Origin: Saccoglossus kowalevskii
Lineage: Eukaryota; Hemichordata; Enteropneusta; Harrimaniidae
Assembly (NCBI RefSeq): GCF_000003605.2
Contig: NW_003110003.1
Span: 23,310 to 44,896 of the forward strand
Direction: 5' to 3'
Length of the DNA: 21,587 bases
Both the position numbers and the translations under genes were made by a program. Positions 9,241-17,999 of the stretch are shown here, piece by piece. The first letter of the stretch is position 1. Each line of letters starts with the position of its first letter. The notes under the pieces were generated by a model. It did no database searches, had not been told where the DNA came from, and saw only the letters and a program-made list of their open reading frames with translations.

Positions 9241-9455
9241 AGGTGCCCCCCTCGAGCATGTACTGAGGGCAGGCTTCTGAAGGACGCAAAACCGACCCTG
9301 TCACTGTATCAACAGTCGTTTTTGTTATGGGGATGACACTCGCATAGTGAAACACCGTTTCTTTTCACTGTTCTTAACTAGGTGGTAGTCATAAGTAAGG
9401 AATATTGTCCTGGGTATTCGGAGTCTATGGTGGGAAATGGACTATGTGAATAGGC
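9241..9455 (+). mobile_element. DIRS relic D (internally deleted)
   Basis: Bases 9241-9290 match the copy A recombinase box II region (A 2540-2585, GGGCAGGCTTCTG). A short piece ACCGACCCTGTCAC matches A near 2886-2899. The last 35 bases (GGAGTCTATGGTGGG, then ACTATGTGAATAGGC, 9419-9455) match the right terminus. More than 700 bases present in copy A are absent between these pieces. It lies 71 bases after the end of copy B in the same orientation, so it is a separate fragment or a broken tandem insertion. Confidence 0.75.
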
Positions 9456-9717
9456 TTCTTTTGTTATGAAAATATATATCCTTACAATCAAAATTGAATG
9501 AAAATACACACTGTTTGTACAGTTGCTCGACTGATATCTTAATCTTAATCACAATTAGCTAAAGTATAATATCAACTGTTTTCAGCATGTTCTACATGTA
9601 TGTGTGTCTGCATTCTTGTGTACACGTTGATTTGAATACTACTTATTGGTTTACAGTTATTGTGTAATAACGATGGTTTACTCAAATAAGCTGAAACCAT
9701 GTAGATTGTTTTATATT
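9456..9717. other. AT-rich spacer upstream of the tandem array
   Basis: I see no gene or recognisable element. It lies between relic D and the pentanucleotide array. Short ACATGTATGTGTGT-like words are the only regularity. Confidence 0.4.
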
Positions 9718-9784
9718 ACAGTACAGTACAGTACAGTACAGTACAGTACAGTACAGTACAGTACAGTACAGTACAGTACAGTAC
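9718..9784 (+). repeat. (ACAGT)n pentanucleotide microsatellite, about 13 units
   Basis: The word ACAGT repeats without interruption from 9718 to about 9784, then passes directly into the 34-bp minisatellite, whose unit boundary TACAGTAC is the same pentamer sequence. This suggests the larger array grew from the smaller. Confidence 0.95.
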
Positions 9785-10188
9785 TCCTCTACTTGGTGTC
9801 CAGGGTACTCTACAGTACTCCTCTACTTGGTGTCCAGGGTACTGTACAGTACTCCTCTACTTGGTGTCCAGGGTACTGTAAAGTACTCCTCTACTTGGTG
9901 TCCAGGGTACGATACAGTACTACTCTACTTGGTGTCCAGGGTATGATACAGTACTACTCTACTTGGTGTCCAGGGTACTGTATAGTACTCCTCTACTTGG
10001 TGTCCAGGGTACTGTACAGTACTCCTCTACTTGGTGTCCAGGGTACTGTACAGTACTCCTCTACTTGGTGTCCAGGGTACTGTACAGTACTTCTCTACTT
10101 GGTGTCCAGCGTACGGTACCGTACTCCTCTACTTGGTGTCCAGGGTACTGTACAGTACTCCTCGACTTGGTGTCCAGGGTACTCAGCT
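9781..10188 (+). repeat. 34-bp minisatellite, 12 tandem units
   Basis: Twelve consecutive 34-base units start at 9781, 9815, 9849 and so on to 10155. Each contains GTACTCCTCTACTTGGTGTC followed by CAGGGTACTGTACA, with few substitutions (units at 9883, 9917, 9951, 10087 and 10155 differ most). Each typical junction makes the perfect palindrome GTACTGTACAGTAC. The unit has no plus-strand stop in any frame and 34 is not a multiple of 3, so long open frames (for example 9646-10275) arise mechanically. I do not call them genes. Confidence 0.96.
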
Positions 10189-10537
10189 CCAGAAATTGTT
10201 TTTGAGGGGATTAGCACTTTGTCATGCACCACCCTCAACAACCACCTATTGTTCATGTGGCATGTTTCTGATTAGTACCTTTGGGAAAAAACTCAAATTG
10301 TGAAATTAGTTGTTGCATTATTGTTTTCTATTTTCACTTTTACAATGAAGAAACTGAATTGTTCACAAGAAGTGCATACATTTTATTACAATATTATGTA
10401 TTTGAATACATATCATCAGAGTAAGAATCACTAATTATTGTATTGAAAAAAAAATTCCTTTCAATTTGACACAAGAAAAAAAGGTTTCATTTGTATACTA
10501 TTAATTCACATGTTTCCCTATGGTACTCTTGTTACAG
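10189..10537 (+). other. Spacer, probably end of a 5' intron, ending in a 3' splice site
   Basis: AT-rich sequence with no gene. It ends in CTATGGTACTCTTGTTACAG (10518-10537), a good pyrimidine tract and AG acceptor immediately before the start codon of the next gene. This implies an upstream non-coding or short coding exon that I cannot place. Confidence 0.55.
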
Positions 10538-10544
10538 AAAGATC

Positions 10545-11873
10545 ATGATGGCAAGGTGTAGTGCTCTGATTGTAGGATTAGAGTGGTGGCCTAATAAATA
10601 TGACCTGTCCCTATCACTGATCCAGAAAGACGCTGCTATTACAGTAAAACGAGTTGTGGATAAAGTGTATGTCACTGTCCTCCAAGCAACTGATGAGGAG
10701 ATTACAGATGCGAGGAAGATTGGAATTGAGCTCATCCTACCTAAGTTGAAGCCTGGCTTGAGTTCTAATGAACCAACAACTGACTGGCTGGTAATGCATG
10801 AAGCATATTTTCCAGACCTCAAGAATTGTCAAGACATAGGCTTAATTATCAGCCATGCACATGTAAATAGAACACTACATTTTGCGAGAGATATTCATCA
10901 GATTTTTCCAACTGCGAAATTGGTAACTTTAGTTCATCATATTCCAGAAGAGACATTTGCTGATTCACAAAAGCCTGATGAATCAGTGAAAAAGGAAAAT
11001 GAAATCCTCGAATATGCTGGATACTCTGACCTTATTCTCTCCGTTGGTCCGAAGGTATTTGGTCATTTCAACTCAAAATTTAAACGGCTACAGAATAAGG
11101 GAGTACACTTCTGTTACTTGCCAAGTGCCGATGATATGTTCCTGCAAGCAGATATTTCTGAACCCGATCTTGACACTGAGATGGAAATACTTTCAGTAAA
11201 CCTACCATCCACAAGAAAGACATTCAATGATTACAACATAGTCGCACGTGCAATGGGGAAAGTTGCCAATCATTACGAGTATGATGATAGTAAACCAACT
11301 TGGAAGATATGTGGTATATCAAACGCTGATGCTCCATCCTGTAAAACCCATTTGAACAGCAAGGCATCTTCTCCACATTTAAACATTAATATATGTTCTA
11401 AAAAGTGCATAGATGACATTTATGAAGATTTGAAGCAGTGTTGTCTCTATCTCCATGGTAATAAAAAAGATCCATTTGGCATTCTTGCTCTCTCTTCTAT
11501 TGCCGCTGGTGTTCCAACACTCATTGATAGTGAATCAGGTGTTGCAATGTTTCTGCAGAGATCTCTGTCTGACCAAAGTGACAGAGTTATCGTTAATGTT
11601 GGTCCAAGTGAGAATGAAGCAAATATGAGTGAAACATGGGCGAGAAAGATCTACCAAGCTCTGCGACAATACCACAAGAGCTTCAGCAGTATCCAGCAAC
11701 TGAGGAATGCTTTACTCCAGTCTGTGAAAGAAGGTGTTATTGCTGAATCCCACACTGAAATCATCAACTGGTACCATTCTATATCACAGCGTAAATATGG
11801 AAGCCAATCTCCTTCACGATCTGGTGAGTATTATCATGTAATTGACATAATCATGGCAAATAACAATGTATGA
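10545..11873 (+). CDS. GT-B (GT4-like) glycosyltransferase-fold protein, possible pseudoenzyme
   Basis: A long clean exon with no element homology. I chose ATG 10545 because an acceptor AG lies at 10536-10537 and the 18 codons upstream (ATG 10491) would be intron. Numbering from 10545, the N-terminal Rossmann-like domain has ALIVGLEWWP (7-16), DKVYVTVLQATDEE (39-52), IGLIISHAHV (98-107) and LVTLVHHIPEE (126-136). The LILSVGPKVFGHF segment (163-175) is typical of the domain boundary. The C-terminal domain has the GT4-type block DPFGILALSSIAAGVPTL (309-326). Active GT4 enzymes carry a Gly-rich loop after the first strand and a Glu-x7-Glu pair in that block; here the loop reads NKYDLS and the pair is Asp309/Ser317. 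I therefore infer a GT-B fold with weak or lost catalysis. There is no signal peptide or membrane segment. Similar domains occur in large multidomain invertebrate proteins. The end may be alternative: a strong donor at 11824 would remove the last 16 residues. Confidence 0.75.
   Translation: MMARCSALIVGLEWWPNKYDLSLSLIQKDAAITVKRVVDKVYVTVLQATDEEITDARKIGIELILPKLKPGLSSNEPTTDWLVMHEAYFPDLKNCQDIGLIISHAHVNRTLHFARDIHQIFPTAKLVTLVHHIPEETFADSQKPDESVKKENEILEYAGYSDLILSVGPKVFGHFNSKFKRLQNKGVHFCYLPSADDMFLQADISEPDLDTEMEILSVNLPSTRKTFNDYNIVARAMGKVANHYEYDDSKPTWKICGISNADAPSCKTHLNSKASSPHLNINICSKKCIDDIYEDLKQCCLYLHGNKKDPFGILALSSIAAGVPTLIDSESGVAMFLQRSLSDQSDRVIVNVGPSENEANMSETWARKIYQALRQYHKSFSSIQQLRNALLQSVKEGVIAESHTEIINWYHSISQRKYGSQSPSRSGEYYHVIDIIMANNNV
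11824..11829 (+). promoter_or_regulatory. Candidate 5' splice site (GTGAGT)
   Basis: CTG followed by GTGAGT gives a near-consensus donor inside the open frame, after a Ser-rich stretch (SQSPSRSG). It interrupts a Gly codon after its first base (phase 1). If used, the residues EYYHVIDIIMANNNV are intron read-through. Confidence 0.55.
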
Positions 11874-12675
11874 AAATTTTTATTTTCACTGTCTATGTTC
11901 ACAGTAAACTTGATAATTACATCGATTATATGGAAACTCTTGAATAGATTTCCACCACAAAGCCTTTATAATACATTCATTGTAAGTGTGTCATTAGTTT
12001 ACTTTAGAGCCATCCAACTGACACACTATATTGATTTACAATGAACTGTCGATATATTTCAATTATAGTGTGAATCATAGCTGTATTTTATTAATAAAAT
12101 CTATTTTGTGTATATTGTGTTCTAATGTTTGTAAAATGAATATTTGTTCTTGGTCATTTATAATAGCAAAGACTTGTCCAAGTGACATATTTTCTTCTGT
12201 CGATAAATAACATCGATAAATAACAAAACGTTTTGTCTCTGTTTTCTCCAAGAATTGTCCATTTGTTTTTGTATTTTCGGTTTCCCAACAATGCAAATAT
12301 GATCAGTGTCATGTACAGAGAGCTGATTTAGTTGAAAAGTGTGTCACAAGCAACCAAACTAGGCATTAAATTAATAACACAGGACTTGAACTTACTGAAG
12401 GTATCAAAGACAATTGCCTTGATGCTTAACAATAATATTTTATCAAATTTTGCCATTTGCCTTAGCTGTGTGCATCCTCATATGGGTGTTTAATTGTAAC
12501 TGATCACCAGCCAGTATATTAACTAGTCGTAAAATAAGGCCCAAAGTAATTTATAGCAGGAGGAGTTTAAGTTGTAATTGTTACTATTATTATTTATCAC
12601 TGTTTAATAACATTAACCAGTGTATGAATGCAACAGTTATACATGAATATGAAATCATTATATCATATGTTTTAG
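11874..12675 (+). other. 3' UTR of the short form, or intron of the long form
   Basis: AT-rich, no recognisable coding sequence. It contains the polyadenylation signal at 12093. The second half (12120-12620) holds nothing I can identify. It ends in TATCATATGTTTTAG (12661-12675), an acceptor whose phase matches the donor at 11824. Confidence 0.5.
12093..12120 (+). terminator. Polyadenylation signal of the GT-B gene (short form)
   Basis: AATAAA at 12093-12098 is followed at about 10-25 bases by a GU-rich tract (TTTTGTGTATATTGTGTTC). It lies 220 bases after the stop codon on the same strand. The combination is a credible animal cleavage and polyadenylation site. Confidence 0.55.
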
Positions 12676-12759
12676 ATACTAGTAGTGTTTTTTCAAGTTC
12701 ACCTAATCGGCCTTCTGGGAGTGAAGAAAACCAACAACACACACAACCATCTTCCAAAA
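12676..12759 (+). CDS. Candidate 84-nt mini-exon of the GT-B gene (Ser/Gln-rich linker)
   Basis: This stretch is bounded by an acceptor (TTTTAG, 12670-12675) and a strong donor (GTAAGTA, from 12760). Its length is 84 bases. Entered in phase 1, as the donor at 11824 requires, it is open and leaves again in phase 1. It reads SSSPNRPSGSEENQQHTQPS and similar low-complexity residues, continuing the Ser/Pro-rich tail of the preceding exon. It would connect the GT-B domain to a further domain that I do not find with confidence in this window. An alternative acceptor at 12697 gives another frame. Confidence 0.45.
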
Positions 12760-12939
12760 GTAAGTATATTTATAATAGATTAGTCACTATGGCGACCAAG
12801 TGTGAATACAGAGACTTGAGGATTGACCCCCGTGCCTGCATGCTTGTGTTCCCATCTATACATTGTATCTCAGGCGTGCCATGACCAATCACATTCAAAC
12901 ACATACATATACACTGGCATTGTTTAACGACCTGAATCA
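12760..12939 (+). other. Intron-like spacer after the mini-exon
   Basis: No coding signal that I can support. It starts with the donor GTAAGTATATTTATAATAG and merges into the repeat at about 12940. Confidence 0.4.
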
Positions 12940-13411
12940 AGATGACCAAATGGTTGCCATTTTTATGTTAACATCATCAAAATTAATGTTTAAATGTGGT
13001 ACATACAGATTGAATTAAAAATGGTTGACTAGTGGCCTTTTGTTTTAATTGAATGCCGTTTAGGATTCATATATCCAACATGCCTGGGCTGATCAAGTTG
13101 AAACTTCATACATACGTATCATATCGAACATATGCATATGCTTTTGTTTCATGATCTCATTCAAGATGGCTGAATGGCAATCATTTGAAGGCTAAATATG
13201 CATCAAAATCACACATTTTCAGAATTTCATAAACTGGATCTCAGTCGTGTGTTGATGGCATTGGTTTAAACTTGGTACATACGTTAAACAGAATAGGAAG
13301 CATGTCATTATATTTTTTTAATCAAATTCAAAATGGCCGATTGGTGGCCATTTTGTTTTAAAGAATGCAGTTTCGAACATGCCTTGATTAATCCTTTGTT
13401 GAAACTTCATG
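12940..13411. repeat. Degenerate tandem copies of the 'GGCCATTTTG' repeat family
   Basis: The landmark AAACTT(C/G)(A/G)TACATAC recurs at about 13098 and 13263, with a degenerate version near 12990 and a truncated one at 13398 cut off by copy C. The second landmark ATTCAAAATGGCC, GATTGGTGGCCATTTTG recurs near 12940, 13020, 13164 and 13326. The same family follows the right end of copy A. Units are diverged and uneven in spacing (about 110-165 bp). Confidence 0.6.
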
Positions 13412-13472
13412 CCCTATAGAAAAAAGGGCCTCTTCTGAGGCCCAGACCGTTCATTCTCTCTTGTTTCCACGA
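13412..13472 (+). repeat. Truncated left inverted repeat of copy C
   Basis: CCTATAGAAAAAAGGGCCTC, CTGAGG and CCCAGACCGTTCATTC pair with the right side (18520-18600). The right side has an extra 27 or so bases with internal dyad (ACCCTGAGGGT) that the left lacks. Confidence 0.75.
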
Positions 13473-13762
13473 CCAACGGGTGCAGATATTTTTTCAGCTG
13501 CGCTACTACGCAGGACAAAGTGCAGGTTACAGTTGTATGACTGAGATTATCTAGGAATCTAGTGTTGGTGATCGACTCCATTCCGGTAAAGGCTTTCCAT
13601 TATTAGGGGTCCCATTTTTACCTGTTTTAGTCGAATCGCCGGCTCAGTTTATATTCACCCGGATTCCAAATTCTGGCGCAGTGAATTTTCTGTTTTTTTC
13701 ATGATCTCATTTTCGTAATTTTTTCAGACTGCAATATGCGTAAGTCGTAAAAAGGACAAAGA
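13473..13762 (+). other. 5' non-coding region of copy C
   Basis: No coding signal. By position this is the leader between the left repeat and ORF1. Nothing else is recognisable. Confidence 0.4.
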
Positions 13763-15715
13763 ATGTCTCGACGCAACAGTTTGGACATAAGACATGCTCA
13801 TCCTGCCTTATGCAAATGCCTGTTTGGGATGTTGCCATTCATGTCTCGGTTGTATCAGAGACTCGGGGAATTGCCTAGAGGGTCTCTGCGATTGATGGGA
13901 TCCTAAAACATAGTTGCATTACGAGGCGAGGTGGAAAGCTGAAGGCAAGCGATTAAAAGCTGGTAAAAGTCGTGATAAAAAGAGGAAATCCCTAAAAAGC
14001 TGCAGCTAGCGATGTAATGTTTGATTCAATGAGTGAAAAAAATCTCTCCCTCCACTAGGTAATCGCGACGAGGCTCGCCTCCGATCGACAATCGAGATTG
14101 TTGGAGAGTTGTCACGATCTGACTCCCTGAGACGATTGAGACTGTTTATCTCTGAGATGACGGAGATGTCGGTCGATAACCCGGAAACTTCGGCGGTGGA
14201 TCTAAATTCTCCCAGCGTGGAGTTAGTTTTCCTGTTTGATGTTAATGCGGCAGACAAACACCGTTCAACTGCTTTTGCTGGGGATCAGAGTGTCCAGTCA
14301 CCATGGTTACCGATGTTGGTAAACTGCGTATTCCCACTGGGGCGCTGACATCGACACCGAGTACCGAGGTGGAATTGGCATGGCCTTTAGGGACTGAACC
14401 GGTTCAATCCACCGAGACTTCATCAGTACCAACGCTGCCTGAGTGGCTTGTGCAATCACAGGGACTGTTGCCTTCCCTTACCAGTATTAGTCAAGGTGTC
14501 CAGCTCTCCCATGGTGAAGAGATGGCTTGGAAAGCCTGGATGCGTAATCTGGCTTCAAATGTCAACTCCCTTCTGCAGTCTCAGGGCACGACGCAGGAGG
14601 GACCGGGGGGTTTGAGGGGGCGCAAGTCAGTGGGGGCACGGGCTGAGATACTGCCTGTCCCTCCACCACCAAGGCTAGGGTCAGGTGTGTCCCATTCTCC
14701 CAGTGATCTCTCCTTTAGAGGATCAGTGGGGGAACAACTCACATCAGTGGGAAAGGGAGCGTGCACTTCTTTTATAGAGGGGGGCCCTCTCCCTGAAACA
14801 GATTGCCTTATGCGTCCTCTTCCGTATTCCCAACAACCCCCTCAGGCTTGGGCTGACCAGGCATCGTTTCCTGTGTCTTACCAGGCCGCACAGATTGTCC
14901 CCACTTGTGACTGTAGGGGGGGCCTCCAGTGTTGGTACCCCTGTACAGGGTGGTATGCAATCTCTTATGGGGTGCAGCTACCACTCCCCCAGCAGGACGG
15001 GGCGAGCGCTCTGTCTCTCTCGTCGCCACTTTGTCGGGACAGTCACAGGATACCCAACCAACCGGAGCCCAGCTGATCCTTACTAATTACAGTTAAGGTC
15101 ACAGCTTGTGAACCGGGCAGTGATGGTAGTGAGACTTTTGTTTCGTACGGGGCCAGTTGTAACCTCCTCCCCTCGAATGGGAGAGTCGCCTTTGGGCCCG
15201 TTCTCATCGGTGCTCTTCTCTCCCACTGCCGGTGTAGAGACCACGCCTGCTGGCCAACTTCCCTGGGCGCCTTGTGTGACCCAGGCTATAGAGGGGGCTC
15301 AGAGGGCGATGGAGGGGGGGCGATTGGTACCCTTCGGGAGAAAAGGACAAACAGCTTGAACCTGGTTTCAGAGCGGTCACGTCCAATGCCTTCCGTTGGG
15401 TGAATCGAGGGACACTCATGTGGTACCACAGTCTGCTCCACGGGTTCCCAGTGTCGATCTCTTTACCCATACTTCTGTTAAGGCGGGTAGTACAGATCGG
15501 GAAGGCCACGTTGCATGGTCATTTGACCAGCACCAGTGCCTATTAGTGCATGAGTTTGATCGCCTGCGAAGAAGGCCTTGGGGCGTGACCGGCTTTTTGA
15601 TGGCCAGTTAGCGGATGCAGTGAACGGTTTGGCCGTTCCTGAGGATCAGTGTATCCAATTGAAGCAATCGTTCCTGTTGACCAAGGTAGCTAGTCCTTCT
15701 GGTCAACAGTTCTAA
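13763..15715 (+). pseudogene. ORF1 (gag-like) pseudogene of copy C
   Basis: Pieces in several frames. About 13760-13960 encodes a Cys-rich stretch (ACLGCCHSCLGC, then C and C further on) followed by a Lys/Arg-rich segment (KRLKAGKSRDKKRKS). This resembles the Cys motif plus basic region near the start of DIRS ORF1 proteins, but it is interrupted by stops. About 14109-14348 contains SRSDSLRRLRLFISEMTEM. About 14303-15076 (257 codons) is the longest open piece, Ser/Pro/Gln-rich with EEMAWKAWMRNLASNVNSLL, a possible helical segment. A last piece, near 15590-15715, reads LADAVNGLAVPEDQ and ends at TAA 15713-15715. The order fits a nucleocapsid-like ORF1, but homology to a named family is not provable by eye. 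Confidence 0.55.
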
Positions 15716-15819
15716 TCAAAACCGCAACATGGCTCAGGCAGTAAGTCTTCCACTAGGGGCCACAACCAGAGAGGATCAAAGTGCACATGCAGCATATACC
15801 AGCTTGGCGCAGGAGAATT

Positions 15820-17079
15820 TTCGAATTTTCCGGCTAAACAGGTTTGTGGAACTCAAGTGCTTCCGGATGGAAACACCAGCTTTGGTACTTCTGTCAGTGC
15901 ACTCTGAACGACGATTAATTCTACATACATGTACCCATTCACCACTCAGGCAGCCTATATCTCAGATTCCCATTACAGGGCAACGTTTACGAGTTTACCG
16001 TCCTCCCTTCTGGTCTGTGCACGGCACCGTACATCTTCACCAGAGTGCTAAGACAGGTGACCCAGCTGCTACACCGGTCGTCAGTCTATCTGAACCCATA
16101 TCTCGATGAGTGGTTATTACACAACCGAGACAGGGAGGTGTTAGTGGAGCAAGTACGATTGTCGCAAATGCTCTTCCACGAGTTGGGCTTTTAATAAATA
16201 TGCCAAGTCCAACCCAATACCGTCCCACAGCCTGTTTTTTTCTGGGTATACAGTTCAACACGAAGCAAGGGCTTGTTCGTCCCTCTCAGGAGTGATGCAA
16301 CTCCCTTGCAGAGCTCGCCAGCCAAATCCGGTCGACGGGATCGGTGTCGATGCGCAAACTGATGCGGCTTATTGGCAAATGACTTCAGTTCGTCGTCTGG
16401 TTCCGTAAGCAGCTCTCCAGTCTCGTCCTACTGTCTCTGACATTTTTTTCAGGAAGTCGCGCACCACCACAGAGTCCTGCTTTGGACAGACAACACCTCA
16501 GTAGTGTCGTACATCAACAAGAAGGGGAGGGACGCGTTCCCCCACGTTGTTGAAGCTAGTGGAGGAGATTCTCCTTTGGTGCCTGGGAAACCAGGTAGAG
16601 CTATCGGCTCACCACCTTCCGGGGATACGCAAAAGCACTGCGAACGCCCTCTCAGGATGTATTTGGTTCCAGAACACTGAGTGGCGGACCGGCCGTTTCA
16701 TTTCTGGGATGGGCCCCAGATAGTTCTGTTTGCCAATCACTGGAATGCCAAGCTCCCGACGTATGTGTCACTCCTCCCGGAGACGAGCGCTTTCACCATG
16801 AACGCTCTATCAAGCTCTTGGAGTCTCATGGACTCTTACGCTTTTCCACCCTTCCAACTGGGCACCAAGTTACGACTCGAGCCCACCTGCCATCTGACTT
16901 TGGTGGCGCCCAATTGGCCAGTGAAGGTTTGGTTCCTAATGTTGCTGGAACTTCTAGTTGAGTTGCCCATAGAGTTGCGGGATCTTCCGGATCTGTTGTC
17001 CCGGCCATACGACATTCTACCGATGAGCTCTGCGCTATTTCATATTCACACGTGGACGCTGTCAATAAACTCGTGCTAG
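15820..17079 (+). pseudogene. DIRS Pol pseudogene: RT, RNase H and MT-like domain (copy C)
   Basis: The RT begins abruptly at LKCFRMETPALVLLSV (about 15850-15900). The conserved N-terminal part (VPK...GGWRPV) is absent, so a deletion joins ORF1 to mid-RT. The palm catalytic box at 16099-16113 reads YLDEW where A and B have YLDDW, changing the second Asp. Two stops at 16191-16196 follow HELGF. RNase H shows LLWTDNTSVVSYINKKGRD (about 16478-16534) and HHLPGIRKS; the frame then changes. The MT-like block is the best preserved part (16681-17079): WDGPQIVLFANHWNAKLPTY, FPPFQLGTK, LVAPNWPVKVW and DLPDLLSRP, ending at 17079. This region in copy C is intact enough to align with A and B without gaps. 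Confidence 0.82.
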
Positions 17080-17999
17080 CACTAGGTTTTTCTGCAGAGT
17101 TGTCCAAGTTCCTCGCTTTGGCACAGTCGAACGGTACCAGACGTTTTTACAAATCCAGATAGAGACTGTATATTGATTGGTGTGACAGAAGGGAGATTGA
17201 TCATCTCAGTCCCTTTATTAGCGAGGTAGCTCATTTTTCCTATATTTATTGGATCAAGGAAAATCTATCGACAATTCTTGGATATCAGTCAGTTTTATTT
17301 CCAGCTTTATCAGAATCTGCTGGACTGAAACTGGCTTTGAGTTCTATTATAATTTATTTCTATTTTGGCTCTGGCGTCAGGTAGGCGGCGCTCAGAGATA
17401 GGGGCACTGTCTTTTAGTGACGGATGTGCCTCCTTTATGAACTCACAAGTTATTTTGAAGACGCGGTTGGGCTTTCTTGCCAAGAATCATTCCCAGGGCG
17501 TGACCCTGAACCGATCGTCATCCCACACCTAACTAACTTAGTGGGCAAGGAGGACCCTCAAGAACGGATTATATGTCCTGTCCGAACTCTGAGCTGGTAC
17601 TGCGACCACACCAAGGTGTCTAGGGGCAGTGAGAAGTGCATGTTTATCTGTTATGAGCGGGGCAAACAGAGCCACCCTGCTTTGTATACCACCATTTCAC
17701 GGTGGATTGTTGATACAGTCATGGAAGGCGTATAACTTAACTGCTTCTTCATCAGCTCGTCTAGAACGTCACCGGTGAAGGCACACGAAGTGCACAGGGT
17801 AGCCAACTGATTGGCTTTGATGTCTGGAGCCTCGCTTGAGCAGGTGCTCCAAGCAGGGTTCTGGAGATCTCAGAATGTCTTCATTAACTATTACCTGAGA
17901 GACCTCCAAGTGCTGCAGGAGGGTCTCCACAGGTTTGGTCCAGTGGTGTTCATTGACCCATCCTGCACAACCAAGAGGCCCTATGCACGAAAGCGTTAG
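17060..17999 (+). pseudogene. Tyrosine recombinase pseudogene (copy C)
   Basis: It starts in the frame overlapping the end of Pol (LGFSAELSKFLALAQSNGTR, then a stop near 17160, then RLYIDWCDRREIDHLSPFI). Compared with A, a deletion of about 150 bases near 17350 brings the N-terminal part next to box I. Box I ASGRRRSEIGALS (about 17376-17415) keeps the catalytic Arg. The middle part reads LGFLAKNHSQG and CPVRTLSWYCDHTKVSRGSE. Box II reads AHEVH (17781-17795), so the HxxR arginine is His. A TGA at 17808-17810 follows shortly. The last piece (17811-17999) has GFWRSQNVFINYYLRD with the Trp and the nucleophile Tyr, ending at TAG 17997-17999. Confidence 0.83.

Noticed and set aside
9646-10275. A 209-codon open frame and two overlapping ones over the minisatellite
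   Set aside because: They are produced by the stop-free 34-bp repeat in every frame, with no conserved domain, and the repeat explains their length completely.
10491-10544. Earlier ATG at 10491 as the start of the GT-B protein
   Set aside because: The intervening sequence is a pyrimidine tract ending in CAG at 10537, a good splice acceptor, and the 18 residues do not resemble the start of the family. ATG 10545 directly precedes the Rossmann strand.
12075-12296. Minus-strand 73-codon frame downstream of the GT-B gene
   Set aside because: AT-rich, no domain, overlaps the plus-strand polyadenylation signal; consistent with chance.
14401-14420. TTCAATCC word resembling a tRNA T-arm
   Set aside because: It lies inside ORF1 of copy C, and no acceptor, D or anticodon stems surround it. 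I found no tRNA elsewhere.
15204-15509. Minus-strand frame opposite ORF1 of copy C
   Set aside because: No recognisable motif; it is antisense to the gag-like remnant.
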